DNA of 64,000 nt, from NCBI RefSeq assembly GCF_039543205.1, contig NZ_BAABJH010000001.1:1488001-1552000 (forward strand), read 5' to 3'. Below the pieces are notes generated by a model that saw nothing but the letters and a program-made list of their open reading frames with translations, had not been told where the DNA came from and did no database searches. Origin of the DNA: Flaviramulus_B aquimarinus (GTDB taxonomy: Bacteria; Bacteroidota; Bacteroidia; Flavobacteriales; Flavobacteriaceae). How positions within the stretch are numbered: the first letter of the stretch is position 1; every line of letters starts with the position of its first letter. Shown here piece after piece: positions 16,397-25,440 of this stretch. The position numbers and the translations under genes are program-made.

Positions 16397-16744
16397 ATGC
16401 CACATTTTGTAATCGATTGCTCAGAAAACATTTTAACAATACAACAACCAGAAAAAATTATTCTTGAAGTACATCAAACAGCTGTCAACACTGGATTATT
16501 TGATGAGTCAGATATTAAAGTACGCCTAAACCCTTTTAAAGAACATTATTTGGTTGGCGGTAAACAGGGCGATTTTATTCATGTGTTTGGAAATATTATG
16601 GAAGGTCGATCAATAAATCAAAAAGCAGGTCTTTCTAAAAATATTATAAGTAAATTAAAAGAGATGTTTCCATTAGTCAAATTTATAGCTATCAATATTA
16701 ATGATTTCGAAAAAGCAACTTATTGTAATAAAGCAATGGTATAA
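16397..16744 (+). CDS. 5-carboxymethyl-2-hydroxymuconate isomerase-like protein
   Basis: The 115-residue protein begins MPHFVIDCSENI, giving the N-terminal Pro that acts as general base in the tautomerase superfamily after Met removal. It matches the length and layout of CHMI (HpaF) proteins, including FKEHYLVGGKQGDFIHVFGNI. HpaF isomerises an intermediate of homoprotocatechuate breakdown, but no other gene of that pathway is nearby. The true role here, between a GNAT gene and hemF, is therefore open. Spacing of 2-3 bases to both neighbours shows it belongs to the heme operon. Confidence 0.85.
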   Translation: MPHFVIDCSENILTIQQPEKIILEVHQTAVNTGLFDESDIKVRLNPFKEHYLVGGKQGDFIHVFGNIMEGRSINQKAGLSKNIISKLKEMFPLVKFIAININDFEKATYCNKAMV

Positions 16745-16747
16745 ATC

Positions 16748-17656
16748 ATGAAAAACAAATTCTACCAATACATACAAGATTTACAAGATAGAATAACATC
16801 AAAACTTGAAACCATTGATGGGAAAGCCAAATTCCAACAAGATATTTGGAAACGACCAGAAGGTGGCGGTGGGCGTACTCGTGTCATTGAAAACGGCAAC
16901 GTTTTTGAAAAAGGTGGTGTAAATATCTCTGGAGTTCATGGAAAATTACCAAAGTCCATGCAAAGTTATTTTAAGGTGGACGATGTTGATTTCTTTGCCT
17001 GCGGTTTAAGTTTGGTTCTCCATCCCAAAAACCCAATGGTTCCCACGGTACATGCCAATTGGCGCTATTTTGAAATGTATGATACTAATGGTAAAATAAT
17101 TGATAGTTGGTTTGGTGGTGGGCAAGACCTAACACCATATTATCTTTTTAAAGAAGATGCCAAACATTTTCACCAAACCTGTAAAATAGCCTGTGATAAA
17201 CACAATCCTGAGTTTTACCCAAAATATAAAGCCCGTTGTGATGAGTACTTTTATAATACCCATAGAAACGAAGGCAGAGGTATTGGTGGTTTATTTTTTG
17301 ATTACTGCAAGACTTCAGAAAGTATGACTATGGAAAATTGGTATAACTTTGTTACCGAAGTTGGTGATAGTTTCCTTAATGCTTATGTTCCAATAGTTGA
17401 AAATCGAAAAGATTTATCTTATACCGACGCACAACGTAATTGGCAAGAAATCCGTCGTGGACGTTATGTAGAATTTAATTTAGTACACGATAAAGGCACC
17501 CTGTTCGGGTTAAAAACCAACGGACGTATTGAAAGTATACTAATGAGCTTACCACCTCATGTACAATGGGTTTATGACCATCATCCCGAAGCCGGAAGTG
17601 ACGAAGAAAAATTAATTGAAGTATTGAAAAATCCAATAGACTGGATAAACAAATAA
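16748..17656 (+). CDS. hemF: Oxygen-dependent coproporphyrinogen III oxidase
   Basis: The 302-residue protein shows the HemF signatures VHANWRYFEM, SWFGGGQDLTPYY, HRNEGRGIGGLFFDYC and GRYVEFNLVHDKGTLFGLKT. It uses molecular oxygen to decarboxylate two propionates of coproporphyrinogen III to protoporphyrinogen IX, which hemJ then oxidises. Its presence indicates aerobic heme synthesis; an anaerobic hemN may exist elsewhere. It starts 3 bases after the CHMI-like gene and is followed by hemB after 27 bases. Confidence 0.97.
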   Translation: MKNKFYQYIQDLQDRITSKLETIDGKAKFQQDIWKRPEGGGGRTRVIENGNVFEKGGVNISGVHGKLPKSMQSYFKVDDVDFFACGLSLVLHPKNPMVPTVHANWRYFEMYDTNGKIIDSWFGGGQDLTPYYLFKEDAKHFHQTCKIACDKHNPEFYPKYKARCDEYFYNTHRNEGRGIGGLFFDYCKTSESMTMENWYNFVTEVGDSFLNAYVPIVENRKDLSYTDAQRNWQEIRRGRYVEFNLVHDKGTLFGLKTNGRIESILMSLPPHVQWVYDHHPEAGSDEEKLIEVLKNPIDWINK

Positions 17657-17683
17657 ACACATCAACGAATAAAAAGTTTAATT

Positions 17684-18673
17684 ATGTATCCACTTAGAAG
17701 AAATAGAAGACTAAGAACCAACGAATCCATCCGGTCTTTAGTTCGTGAAACCATCATAACACCTAATGATTTTTTAGTACCACTTTTTGTGGTGGAAGGC
17801 AAAGGCATAAAAGATGAAATCCCATCCATGCCCAACTACTTTCGTTACAGTTTAGATTTATTAGAAGACGAAGTTAAAACACTATGGAAGCTCGGTTTAA
17901 AATCCGTTTTACTTTTTGTAAAAGTGCCCGATAATTTAAAAGACAACAAAGGTGCCGAAGCATTAAACCCAAACGGATTGATGCAGCGTGCCATTAAAAC
18001 AGTTAAAAACGTATGCCCAGATATGTTAGTCATGACTGATGTGGCACTTGACCCATACTCAGCTTACGGGCACGATGGTATTATTGAAAATGGTCAAATT
18101 CTAAACGATGAAACCACCGAAGTTTTGGCAGAAATGAGTATTTCGCATGCCCAAGCTGGTGCTAACTTTGTAGCACCAAGCGATATGATGGACGGTCGTA
18201 TTTTAACCATTCGTGAAGCTTTAGAAGATGAAGGATTTATTAATACAGGTATTATGAGTTATTCTGCAAAATATGCCTCAGCGTTTTACGGTCCTTTTAG
18301 AGATGCATTAGATTCTGCTCCAGTAGATATTGCAGCTATTCCAAAAGACAAGAAAACCTACCAGATGGATTATGGCAACCGCTTTGAAGCCCTAAAGGAA
18401 ACCGAAATGGATATTGATGAAGGCGCTGATATTGTAATGGTAAAACCAGGTATTTCATATCTCGATATTCTAAGAGACATTAAAAACGAAGTTGATATAC
18501 CGGTTGCTGTATATCAAGTCTCAGGCGAATATGCCATGATTAAAGCCGCCGCCGAAAAAGGCTGGCTAAATCACGACCAAATTATGATGGAAACCACTAC
18601 AGCTTTTAAACGTTCTGGCGCAGATATAATTGCATCTTACTTTGCAAAGGATGTTGTTAAATTGATTTCATAG
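17684..18673 (+). CDS. hemB: Delta-aminolevulinic acid dehydratase (porphobilinogen synthase)
   Basis: The 329-residue enzyme condenses two 5-aminolevulinate molecules to porphobilinogen. Visible signatures are MTDVALDPYSAYGHDGI, the Schiff-base lysines in YSAKYASAFYGPF and IVMVKPGISYLDI, and VYQVSGEYAMIKAA. The metal-site segment has Asp/Ala in place of the zinc-binding cysteines, so this is the magnesium-type enzyme. It is the last gene of the rightward heme operon. A degenerate copy of its last 45 bases lies at 21351-21396, beyond the next gene. Confidence 0.97.
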   Translation: MYPLRRNRRLRTNESIRSLVRETIITPNDFLVPLFVVEGKGIKDEIPSMPNYFRYSLDLLEDEVKTLWKLGLKSVLLFVKVPDNLKDNKGAEALNPNGLMQRAIKTVKNVCPDMLVMTDVALDPYSAYGHDGIIENGQILNDETTEVLAEMSISHAQAGANFVAPSDMMDGRILTIREALEDEGFINTGIMSYSAKYASAFYGPFRDALDSAPVDIAAIPKDKKTYQMDYGNRFEALKETEMDIDEGADIVMVKPGISYLDILRDIKNEVDIPVAVYQVSGEYAMIKAAAEKGWLNHDQIMMETTTAFKRSGADIIASYFAKDVVKLIS

Positions 18674-18763
18674 CCATTTATTTTCCTTTAATCTATTAAC
18701 ACAAAATTTTATATGAATTTCAGATATTTATTCTTATAATTGTAATCAATAACCTACAATTAT

Positions 18764-21283
18764 ATGTTTAAATATCTATACGGATTTTGTCTTCTATTTT
18801 TTATATTAAGTGTAAATATTACTTCTGCACAACTTGAAGCCTATGAAATTGATGGAGAAGGTTGGGCTAAAGGTAATTTAGTAGAAATTGGTATAAACTC
18901 AAAAGGTGTTTATGGTGCAACAACTTCAAAAAGGCCTCCTTCTTTCCACAATAATAGAGAGGTCGGAAATTACCTTTTTGGATTTATAGCAAACCCTTTA
19001 AATGATGGCTGGATAGATTATGATGGTGATTTTTTTTCTCCTGGATCCCCAGAAGAAGGTTTCTCTATTGAAATAAACGGTATTAATTATAGCAACAACA
19101 ACGATATTAGCACATCGCAAATTCCTGGAAAAATCAGTGGTGTTAACGTAATATCTTCAGATTGTTTTGAAGATATTGCACAAATATCATGGGAAGGAAA
19201 TGTAAATGAACTTAACATAAAAAGGTACTATAGTATTACTCAAGATGGTCTTTTTATTCAAATGACAACATTTATAAAAAATTTATCTGATGTTACAAAA
19301 ACCGATGTTTTCTTTATGCACAACGTAGATCCTGATAATAATGTGACATTAAGTGATATTTATGAAACAGACTTAGAAATTATTTCTCAAGCAAGTTCTC
19401 CTACTGACCAAACCTGCCTCGTAACTGCGTCACAAAACCCTCTTCTAATTCCAGAAGACATGGATGGTTCAAACGTTAGCTTTTATGCTAATAATGACAA
19501 AGCTAGAGTTACTTTTGGTGGTTTTAACAATAGATCAGCAAGTAATGTATGGAATGGTACCGATTTTTTAATTAATACTGAAGGTGAGACCAGATTAAAT
19601 GTAGATGAAGCCATTTCCATTGCCTTTAATTTAGGTAACATTAATGCTAATGAATCCATACGATTTACATATTATTATATCCTTGAAGAAGTTGATGAAT
19701 CATTTGTGCCTTTTATTGTTAATGCAATTCAAGAAAATCCTAGTACGTGTAATGGGCAAGATGGGAAGCTCATATTTTCGGGTTTAACCGAAGGCGTTTC
19801 ATATGGTATTAGTTATGTAGATGATGGTATTTTAGTTCCTGAAGAAAATTATATTGCCAATAGTGAAGGTCTTGTTGAAATAACCGATTTAGATTCTGGC
19901 TCATACTCAAATGTTGCATTAAATTTTTCTGGTTGTGATACAACTATTAATACAATATTTAAATTAGCAGATCCCGAACCACCAAGTTTCACTATCAGTA
20001 AAGAAGATTATACAAGTTGCTCAAACCCTGAAGGTGTACTTACATTTACAGGTTTAACGCCTTTAACAAATTATTCTATTCAATTTACTCATAACAGCAC
20101 TCCAGTAGGACCACAAGACATAATGGCCAATAATATTGGTGTTATCTCTTTTAATAATCTAACAAGAGGCTTATATACTAATTTTATTTTTGAACAATAT
20201 GAATGTACCACATTAAGTAATGAAGTTATTGAAATAATTGGACCTCCTTTACCTACACCTTATCAAATTCCGGAACAGTTTTATTGTGATGACGATTATG
20301 ATTACCTAACCACGATTGATTTATCGCTTTTGAATCCTCTCGTTCTCGGAACTGATTTAGACACATCATTTACAATAACTTACCATGCAACGGCTAATGA
20401 TGCTATTAACGGAATTAATCTTACAGCATCAAACTATGCTACAATTGGTGAGGCAACATATAATCTTTATGCTAAAAAAACTCATAAAGCCTCCGGATGT
20501 AGCTCTTATTTACCATTTACAATAACAATAAACTTACCACCTGATTTTAGTGTAAATGGCAATTTAATATGTTTAAACAGTGATGATACTGTTAATTTTA
20601 ATTACGATTTACCTATTCTTGATACAGGTTTATCAGATGCCTTACATGATTTTGAATGGTTCTTTGAAGACATAACAATTCCTGGAGAAACGTTAAGCAC
20701 CTTAACAGCAACTAAAGCTGGTGATTATTCAGTAAAAGCAACAATTACAGAAACTGGATGTCATTACTCTAAAAATATGACCGTTTTTCCATCTGGCCCT
20801 CCACAATTTTTAGATGTAACAGTTACATCCTTACCTTTTTCGAGAAATCATACTGTGGAGATAACCGCAAGCGGTTATGGTGATTATATTTTTTCAGTTA
20901 ATAATGGCCCAACACAACAATCCAATGTATTTATGAACCTTAACCCTGGATACCATACATTTCAAATTATTGATAATTCTGGTTGTGGCATAGTTAATAT
21001 CGAAAAGATAATTATTGACTACATGAAAGTTTTTACACCAAATAATGATAATTTTAAAGACTACTGGCAAATTATAGGAATAGAAGCTTTAATTGATCCA
21101 GAGATTTATATTTTTGATAGGTATGGAAAAATGTTAAAGCATTTAAATCCAAATGATAAAGGTTGGGATGGAACATTTAATGGTGAAACTTTACCACAGT
21201 CAGATTATTGGTTTAAAGTTTTTTTTAAAGATGATAATAATATTAGCCGTGAGTTTAAAGAGCACTTCACTTTAAAACGTTAA
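18764..21283 (+). CDS. T9SS type B sorting domain protein (secreted)
   Basis: The 839-residue protein has a signal peptide (FKYLYGFCLLFFILSVNI then TSAQ). It continues with a beta-rich ectodomain of about 300 residues, several repeated immunoglobulin/SprB-like modules with cysteine pairs (for example PSTCNGQDGKLIFSGLTEG and YTSCSNPEGVLTFTGLTP), and a gliding-motility-associated C terminus (VFTPNNDNFKDYWQIIG ... IYIFDRYGKMLKHL ... WDGTFNGETLPQSDYWFKV). The last part is the type B T9SS sorting signal, so it is exported through the outer membrane and probably bound at the surface. Its flanks suggest insertion between hemB and the CNNM gene. Ligand or role is unknown. Confidence 0.93.
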   Translation: MFKYLYGFCLLFFILSVNITSAQLEAYEIDGEGWAKGNLVEIGINSKGVYGATTSKRPPSFHNNREVGNYLFGFIANPLNDGWIDYDGDFFSPGSPEEGFSIEINGINYSNNNDISTSQIPGKISGVNVISSDCFEDIAQISWEGNVNELNIKRYYSITQDGLFIQMTTFIKNLSDVTKTDVFFMHNVDPDNNVTLSDIYETDLEIISQASSPTDQTCLVTASQNPLLIPEDMDGSNVSFYANNDKARVTFGGFNNRSASNVWNGTDFLINTEGETRLNVDEAISIAFNLGNINANESIRFTYYYILEEVDESFVPFIVNAIQENPSTCNGQDGKLIFSGLTEGVSYGISYVDDGILVPEENYIANSEGLVEITDLDSGSYSNVALNFSGCDTTINTIFKLADPEPPSFTISKEDYTSCSNPEGVLTFTGLTPLTNYSIQFTHNSTPVGPQDIMANNIGVISFNNLTRGLYTNFIFEQYECTTLSNEVIEIIGPPLPTPYQIPEQFYCDDDYDYLTTIDLSLLNPLVLGTDLDTSFTITYHATANDAINGINLTASNYATIGEATYNLYAKKTHKASGCSSYLPFTITINLPPDFSVNGNLICLNSDDTVNFNYDLPILDTGLSDALHDFEWFFEDITIPGETLSTLTATKAGDYSVKATITETGCHYSKNMTVFPSGPPQFLDVTVTSLPFSRNHTVEITASGYGDYIFSVNNGPTQQSNVFMNLNPGYHTFQIIDNSGCGIVNIEKIIIDYMKVFTPNNDNFKDYWQIIGIEALIDPEIYIFDRYGKMLKHLNPNDKGWDGTFNGETLPQSDYWFKVFFKDDNNISREFKEHFTLKR

Positions 21284-21302
21284 ATTATTTCTCAAAATAA
21301 TA

Positions 21303-21345
21303 TTTTAAGCATAAACTAACAAGAAAGCATGTTTTTAAGCATAAA
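21303..21345 (+). repeat. 13-bp direct repeat beside the hemB scar
   Basis: TTTTAAGCATAAA occurs at 21303-21315 and again at 21333-21345, 30 bases apart, just after the T9SS gene and just before the hemB-like remnant. It may mark a recombination or slippage point. Confidence 0.6.
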
Positions 21346-21350
21346 AAAAC

Positions 21351-21396
21351 ATTGCATTTTTATTGCAACTAGGATGTAGTTAAATTGATTTCGTAA
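21351..21396 (+). pseudogene. Degenerate duplicate of the hemB 3' end
   Basis: These 46 bases align with the last 45 bases of hemB (18629-18673), starting at ATTGCAT and ending at the stop. There are a few substitutions, a 1-base deletion and a 2-base insertion. The last eight codons, GAT GTA GTT AAA TTG ATT TCG TAA, spell DVVKLIS-stop as in hemB, but with synonymous changes. It is best read as the leftover tail of an older hemB allele that was once directly upstream of the CNNM gene. Confidence 0.75.
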
Positions 21397-21422
21397 ATTA
21401 GCCATCATCTAAAACCTATTTA

Positions 21423-22508
21423 ATGAGCGCATTATTTTTTTGGGCAACCATTTCTATTTTCTTTTCTTTTTTATGTTCTATTCTTGAGGCTGTCTTACTC
21501 AGTGTAACACCAACATTTATAAATGTTAAAAAGCAAGAAGGCAAAGACTATGCTTTAACTTTAGAGGAATTAAAAAAAGACGTTGATAAACCCCTAATCG
21601 CAATACTTACACTCAACACAATTGCACATACTTTAGGCGCCATGATGGTAGGTATTGAAGCAGAAAGTTTACCATATAAAATTGAACTTTGGGGAATAAA
21701 CACCGTTGGTGTTGTTTCAGCAATTATGACGTTTTTAATTTTAGTAGCTTCCGAAATCATTCCTAAAACCATTGGTGCTACCTACTGGAAAGGATTAGCT
21801 AATTTTGCTTCAAAAACATTAGTCATATTAATCTTTCCATTGAAGTGGACAGGTATTTTATGGCTACTTCAACTTACTACAAAATTGATTGGAGGTAAAA
21901 GTCATGGAAGTATATTAAGCAGAGAAGGGTTTATGGCAATGACAGATATAGCTCATGAAGAAGGCGTATTCCAAGAAAATGAAAGTAAAATCATTAAGAA
22001 CTTGCTCACCTTTAAAGAGGTTTTTGCAAAAGATGTCATGACACCCAGAACGGTTATGAAAACAGAAGATGAAACCACTACTGTTGAAGACTTTTTTAAA
22101 CGCAATTTAAACCTTCGTTTTTCCAGAATCCCTGTCTATACTGATAATGCCGATAATATTACAGGACTTGTCCTTAAAGATGAAATCTTTAAGGAAATGG
22201 CATTGGATAACAACACCAAAAAACTATCTGATATAAAACGAGATATTATTGTTGTAAACAGAAATTTGCCCATTCCTACCTTATTTGAAAAATTAGTTGA
22301 AAGTCGTAATCATATGGCCTTAGTAGTGGATGAATATGGATCCGTTAGTGGATTGGTAACCATGGAAGATGTTATTGAAACCTTACTTGGTATGGAAATA
22401 ATGGATGAGAGTGATAATGTGTCTGACCTGCAACATTTGGCAAGAAAAAGTTGGGAAGCTAGAGCAAAAAAGCTAGGTATTCTAGAAGACAATAAACCTA
22501 AGGAATAA
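21423..22508 (+). CDS. CNNM/CorC-type transporter with CBS pair
   Basis: The 361-residue protein has an N-terminal DUF21/CNNM membrane domain with about four helices (residues 1-150) and a cytoplasmic CBS-domain pair (about 190-330, with DVMTPRTVMKTEDETTTVEDFF and HMALVVDEYGSVSGLVTMEDVIE). The usual C-terminal CorC/HlyC domain is absent, as in the shorter members of the family. Such proteins are linked to magnesium or divalent-cation efflux, although many are annotated as hemolysins. It overlaps the ogt start by one base (TAATG arrangement), so the two are coupled. Confidence 0.9.
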   Translation: MSALFFWATISIFFSFLCSILEAVLLSVTPTFINVKKQEGKDYALTLEELKKDVDKPLIAILTLNTIAHTLGAMMVGIEAESLPYKIELWGINTVGVVSAIMTFLILVASEIIPKTIGATYWKGLANFASKTLVILIFPLKWTGILWLLQLTTKLIGGKSHGSILSREGFMAMTDIAHEEGVFQENESKIIKNLLTFKEVFAKDVMTPRTVMKTEDETTTVEDFFKRNLNLRFSRIPVYTDNADNITGLVLKDEIFKEMALDNNTKKLSDIKRDIIVVNRNLPIPTLFEKLVESRNHMALVVDEYGSVSGLVTMEDVIETLLGMEIMDESDNVSDLQHLARKSWEARAKKLGILEDNKPKE

Positions 22509-22981
22509 TGGAAACTTGTATCTTCAATTCGCCTTTAGGATTTACCAAAATTATTGGTAATGCAGATGGTATATCATCAGTGACTGTTTTAAATTCAGAA
22601 GAAAAAATTACAGATATTATTCCTATTGAATTGGAAGATTGTGTGATTCAACTCAATGAATATTTTGAAGGAACTCGTAAAACATTCAGCCTTAAATTAA
22701 ATGCTAACGGTACCGAATTCCAAAAGAAAGTTTGGAAACAATTGGAGCAAATTCCATACGGAAAAACAATATCCTATCTTGAGTTATCAAAACAAATAGG
22801 CGATGTAAAAGCTATTCGCGCAGTTGCTAATGCCAATGGCAAAAATCCGCTTTGGATTATCGTCCCCTGCCATCGGGTTATAGGTAGCGATGGTAGTTTA
22901 ACAGGTTATGCAGGAGGCTTGCATCGTAAGCAATGGCTGCTGGAACATGAAAGTCCATACAAGCAACAATCGCTTTTTTAA
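22508..22981 (+). CDS. ogt: Methylated-DNA--protein-cysteine methyltransferase
   Basis: The 157-residue protein contains the active-site motif IIVPCHRVIGSDG with acceptor Cys121, preceded by the helix-turn-helix region IPYGKTISYLELSKQIG and followed by LTGYAGGLHRKQWLLEHE. It removes alkyl groups from O6-alkylguanine or O4-alkylthymine in DNA by irreversible transfer to the cysteine. It has no Ada regulatory domain. The ATG overlaps the stop of the CNNM gene, and the DUF4442 gene starts one base after its own stop. Confidence 0.95.
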   Translation: METCIFNSPLGFTKIIGNADGISSVTVLNSEEKITDIIPIELEDCVIQLNEYFEGTRKTFSLKLNANGTEFQKKVWKQLEQIPYGKTISYLELSKQIGDVKAIRAVANANGKNPLWIIVPCHRVIGSDGSLTGYAGGLHRKQWLLEHESPYKQQSLF

Positions 22982-22982
22982 T

Positions 22983-23510
22983 ATGTACAAAACGCTAAAC
23001 AAAATAGCTAAAACTTTTTTTACAGATGCGCAAATCTATAAATATGGATTTAACTGGTCGCCTATGTACAGGCGTTCAACAGGAAAAGTTATTCAAGTAT
23101 CGGAAGATTTACTATATGTAAAAATAAAAATTTCTGTAAGTTGGAAAAATAAAAATTATGTAGGCTCTATATTTGGAGGCAGTTTATTTTCAGCAACAGA
23201 CCCCATTTATATGATTCAGCTTCTAAATATTTTAAAAGATGATTATGTTGTTTGGGATAAAGAAGCGACAATAAAGTATAAACGTCCGGCCAAAGAAACA
23301 GTTTTTTCAGAATTTATTTTTACAGAAAACGACATTGAAAACATTAAAAATGAAGTTTCTAAAAAAGGTGAATTCAACCTCGTTAAAACACCAAACATTC
23401 TAACTAAAGACGGTATTGTTATAGCAGAGCTTAGTAAAACTATTTATGTAGCAGACAAAACATTCTATAAAGAAAAACACAAACAAAAAGCTACTAAGCC
23501 TCATAATTGA
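22983..23510 (+). CDS. DUF4442 hotdog-fold protein
   Basis: The ATG at 22983 gives a 175-residue protein starting MYKTLNKIAKTFFTDAQ; an upstream in-frame ATG at 22908 would lie inside ogt and is unlikely. The layout (NWSPMYRRSTGKV, KNKNYVGSIFGGSLFSATDPIYMI, ATIKYKRPAKE) matches DUF4442, a thioesterase-like hotdog family whose substrate is unknown. It follows ogt with a 1-base gap, so it is translated from the same message. Confidence 0.87.
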   Translation: MYKTLNKIAKTFFTDAQIYKYGFNWSPMYRRSTGKVIQVSEDLLYVKIKISVSWKNKNYVGSIFGGSLFSATDPIYMIQLLNILKDDYVVWDKEATIKYKRPAKETVFSEFIFTENDIENIKNEVSKKGEFNLVKTPNILTKDGIVIAELSKTIYVADKTFYKEKHKQKATKPHN

Positions 23511-23570
23511 ATTGTCCATTTTAAATAGAAAGAATTTTCATATCTTTAGTTTCTACATTACATTAAACTC

Positions 23571-24728
23571 ATGAAATTCATAAAAAAGGTCTTAAAATGG
23601 TTAGTTATTCTATTCGGATTACTAATAATAGCTTTATACATAACGGATACAGATTACTTAATTAAAGCAGTAAGAACCATATATATGCAAGGTTATACTA
23701 CAGCTTATCTTGAAGACTACAAGAAATTTGACAACCGAGCAATTGAAAACGGAACACCTCAACCTTGGCCAAATCATAAAAACTACAACTCGGTTAAAGA
23801 AACTAAAGGTTTAGATTCGATAAACAAAGCCAATGGCACTATAGCTTATGTGATTATAAAAAACGACAGTATTTGGTTTGAGAACTACTATGATGGTTTT
23901 AATGAAAATGCTCAATCTAACTCGTTCTCTATGGCGAAAAGTTATGTGAGTGGTCTTTTAGGGAAAGCACTTATTGAAGGTCATATTAAAAGTTTAGACC
24001 AACCGGTTAGTGATTTTATTCCCTCATTTAATAAAGGATTAGCAGCAAAAATGACCGTAGGAGATCTATCAAGTATGGCATCTGGAACCACATGGGATGA
24101 AAAATATTACTCACCATTTTCGATAGTCACACGCGCTTATTTTGATGACGATTTAGAAAAAGTTATGTTAAGTTTAAAAGTTGCGGATGAACCTGGAAAG
24201 TCATTTAAGTATTCCAGTGGCGATACACAAATGCTCGCCATGGTTATTGAAAAAGCTACAGGTAAAAAATTATATAATTATTTAACCGAAAGCTTCTGGA
24301 AACCTTTAGGTTCTGAAAACCCAACACTTTGGCAAGTCGATAGCAAATCGTCCGATTTAGTAAAAGCTTACTGTTGCATTGCAAGTAATGCCAAAGATTT
24401 TGCACGCTTTGGCAAACTCTATAAAGACCATGGCAAATGGAATGGAAAACAAATTCTAGATTCTACGTTTGTTGCAAAATCTATTAAGCCCGTGCATCTA
24501 GATGGATCTATGTATGGTTATGGCTGGTGGTTAAAAACTATGGGCACCAAAAACTTTTTTATGATGCGTGGTCACTTAGGGCAATACGTCATTGTTGAAC
24601 CTAATGATAATATAATTATTGTTCGCTTAGGACACTCAAAAGGTTCTAATAAAGAAGTTGGTAAATTCACGATAGATATTAATACCTATATTGAAGAAGC
24701 TTATAAAATGTTAAACAATGATAAGTAA
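23571..24728 (+). CDS. Serine hydrolase, beta-lactamase (class C-like) family
   Basis: The 385-residue protein starts with a membrane anchor or signal segment (LKWLVILFGLLIIALYI). The S-x-x-K nucleophile motif is S120-M-A-K123 in SNSFSMAKSYVSG, the second motif is YSS in FKYSSGDTQML, and the third motif region is MMRGHLGQYV. This is the general serine beta-lactamase/DD-peptidase/esterase fold. Many flavobacterial members are esterases or peptidases rather than antibiotic-resistance enzymes, so resistance should not be inferred. It overlaps the exonuclease gene by 11 bases. Confidence 0.9.
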   Translation: MKFIKKVLKWLVILFGLLIIALYITDTDYLIKAVRTIYMQGYTTAYLEDYKKFDNRAIENGTPQPWPNHKNYNSVKETKGLDSINKANGTIAYVIIKNDSIWFENYYDGFNENAQSNSFSMAKSYVSGLLGKALIEGHIKSLDQPVSDFIPSFNKGLAAKMTVGDLSSMASGTTWDEKYYSPFSIVTRAYFDDDLEKVMLSLKVADEPGKSFKYSSGDTQMLAMVIEKATGKKLYNYLTESFWKPLGSENPTLWQVDSKSSDLVKAYCCIASNAKDFARFGKLYKDHGKWNGKQILDSTFVAKSIKPVHLDGSMYGYGWWLKTMGTKNFFMMRGHLGQYVIVEPNDNIIIVRLGHSKGSNKEVGKFTIDINTYIEEAYKMLNNDK

Positions 24729-25431
24729 ATTAAATCTTGAAAACATATTATTTCTTGATATTGAAACCGTTCCGGAAACACAGCACTTTTCTGATTTAGA
24801 TACCGCTAAACAAACGCTTTGGGAGCACAAATCACAATACCAACGTAAAGATGATTTTACTGCAGAAGAATTTTACGAACGTGCTGGGATTTGGGCTGAG
24901 TTTGGCAAAATAGTTTGTATATCCGTTGGATATTTTACATTTCAGGGAGAAAATAGAATGTTTAGAGTCACTTCTTTTTTTGGTGATGAAATCAAAATAT
25001 TAAAGGACTTTAAAAACTTATTGCTTTCACATTTTAGTCAAACCAAACATTTGCTTTGCGCGCACAATGGAAAGGAATTTGACTTTCCTTATATTGCCAG
25101 ACGTATGATAATCCATAATATTGAACTCCCATATAAGCTTAATTTATTCGGCAAAAAACCATGGGAAGTCCCTCATTTAGACACTTTGGAATTATGGAAA
25201 TTTGGCGATTATAAATCGTATACTTCTTTAAAATTATTGACCAATGTTCTAGGTATACCTTCTCCCAAAGATGATATAGATGGCAGTGAGGTTTACAGAG
25301 TGTATTATGAAGAAAATGAAATTGATAGAATTGTTATTTATTGTGAAAAAGATACGATTGCTGTGGCACAAATATTTTTAAGGTTACGTGGTGATGACAT
25401 TTTAAATGATGACGAAATTATTCATATTTAA
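24718..25431 (+). CDS. DnaQ-like (DEDD) 3'-5' exonuclease
   Basis: The 237-residue protein has the RNase H-like exonuclease motifs: ExoI LFLDIETVPE (around residue 11-20), ExoII LCAHNGKEFDFPYIARR (about 117-133) and ExoIII YCEKDTIAVAQIFL near the C terminus. It resembles the exonuclease part of family B polymerases standing alone. The four acidic residues would bind two metal ions and remove nucleotides from 3' ends of DNA or RNA. It overlaps the serine hydrolase by 11 bases and precedes the ABC ATPase gene by 9 bases. Confidence 0.9.
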   Translation: MISKLNLENILFLDIETVPETQHFSDLDTAKQTLWEHKSQYQRKDDFTAEEFYERAGIWAEFGKIVCISVGYFTFQGENRMFRVTSFFGDEIKILKDFKNLLLSHFSQTKHLLCAHNGKEFDFPYIARRMIIHNIELPYKLNLFGKKPWEVPHLDTLELWKFGDYKSYTSLKLLTNVLGIPSPKDDIDGSEVYRVYYEENEIDRIVIYCEKDTIAVAQIFLRLRGDDILNDDEIIHI

Positions 25432-25440
25432 TTGGTATAA

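Noticed and set aside
23571..24728. Antibiotic resistance beta-lactamase
   Set aside because: The motifs define only the broad serine hydrolase superfamily; nothing shows beta-lactam hydrolysis.
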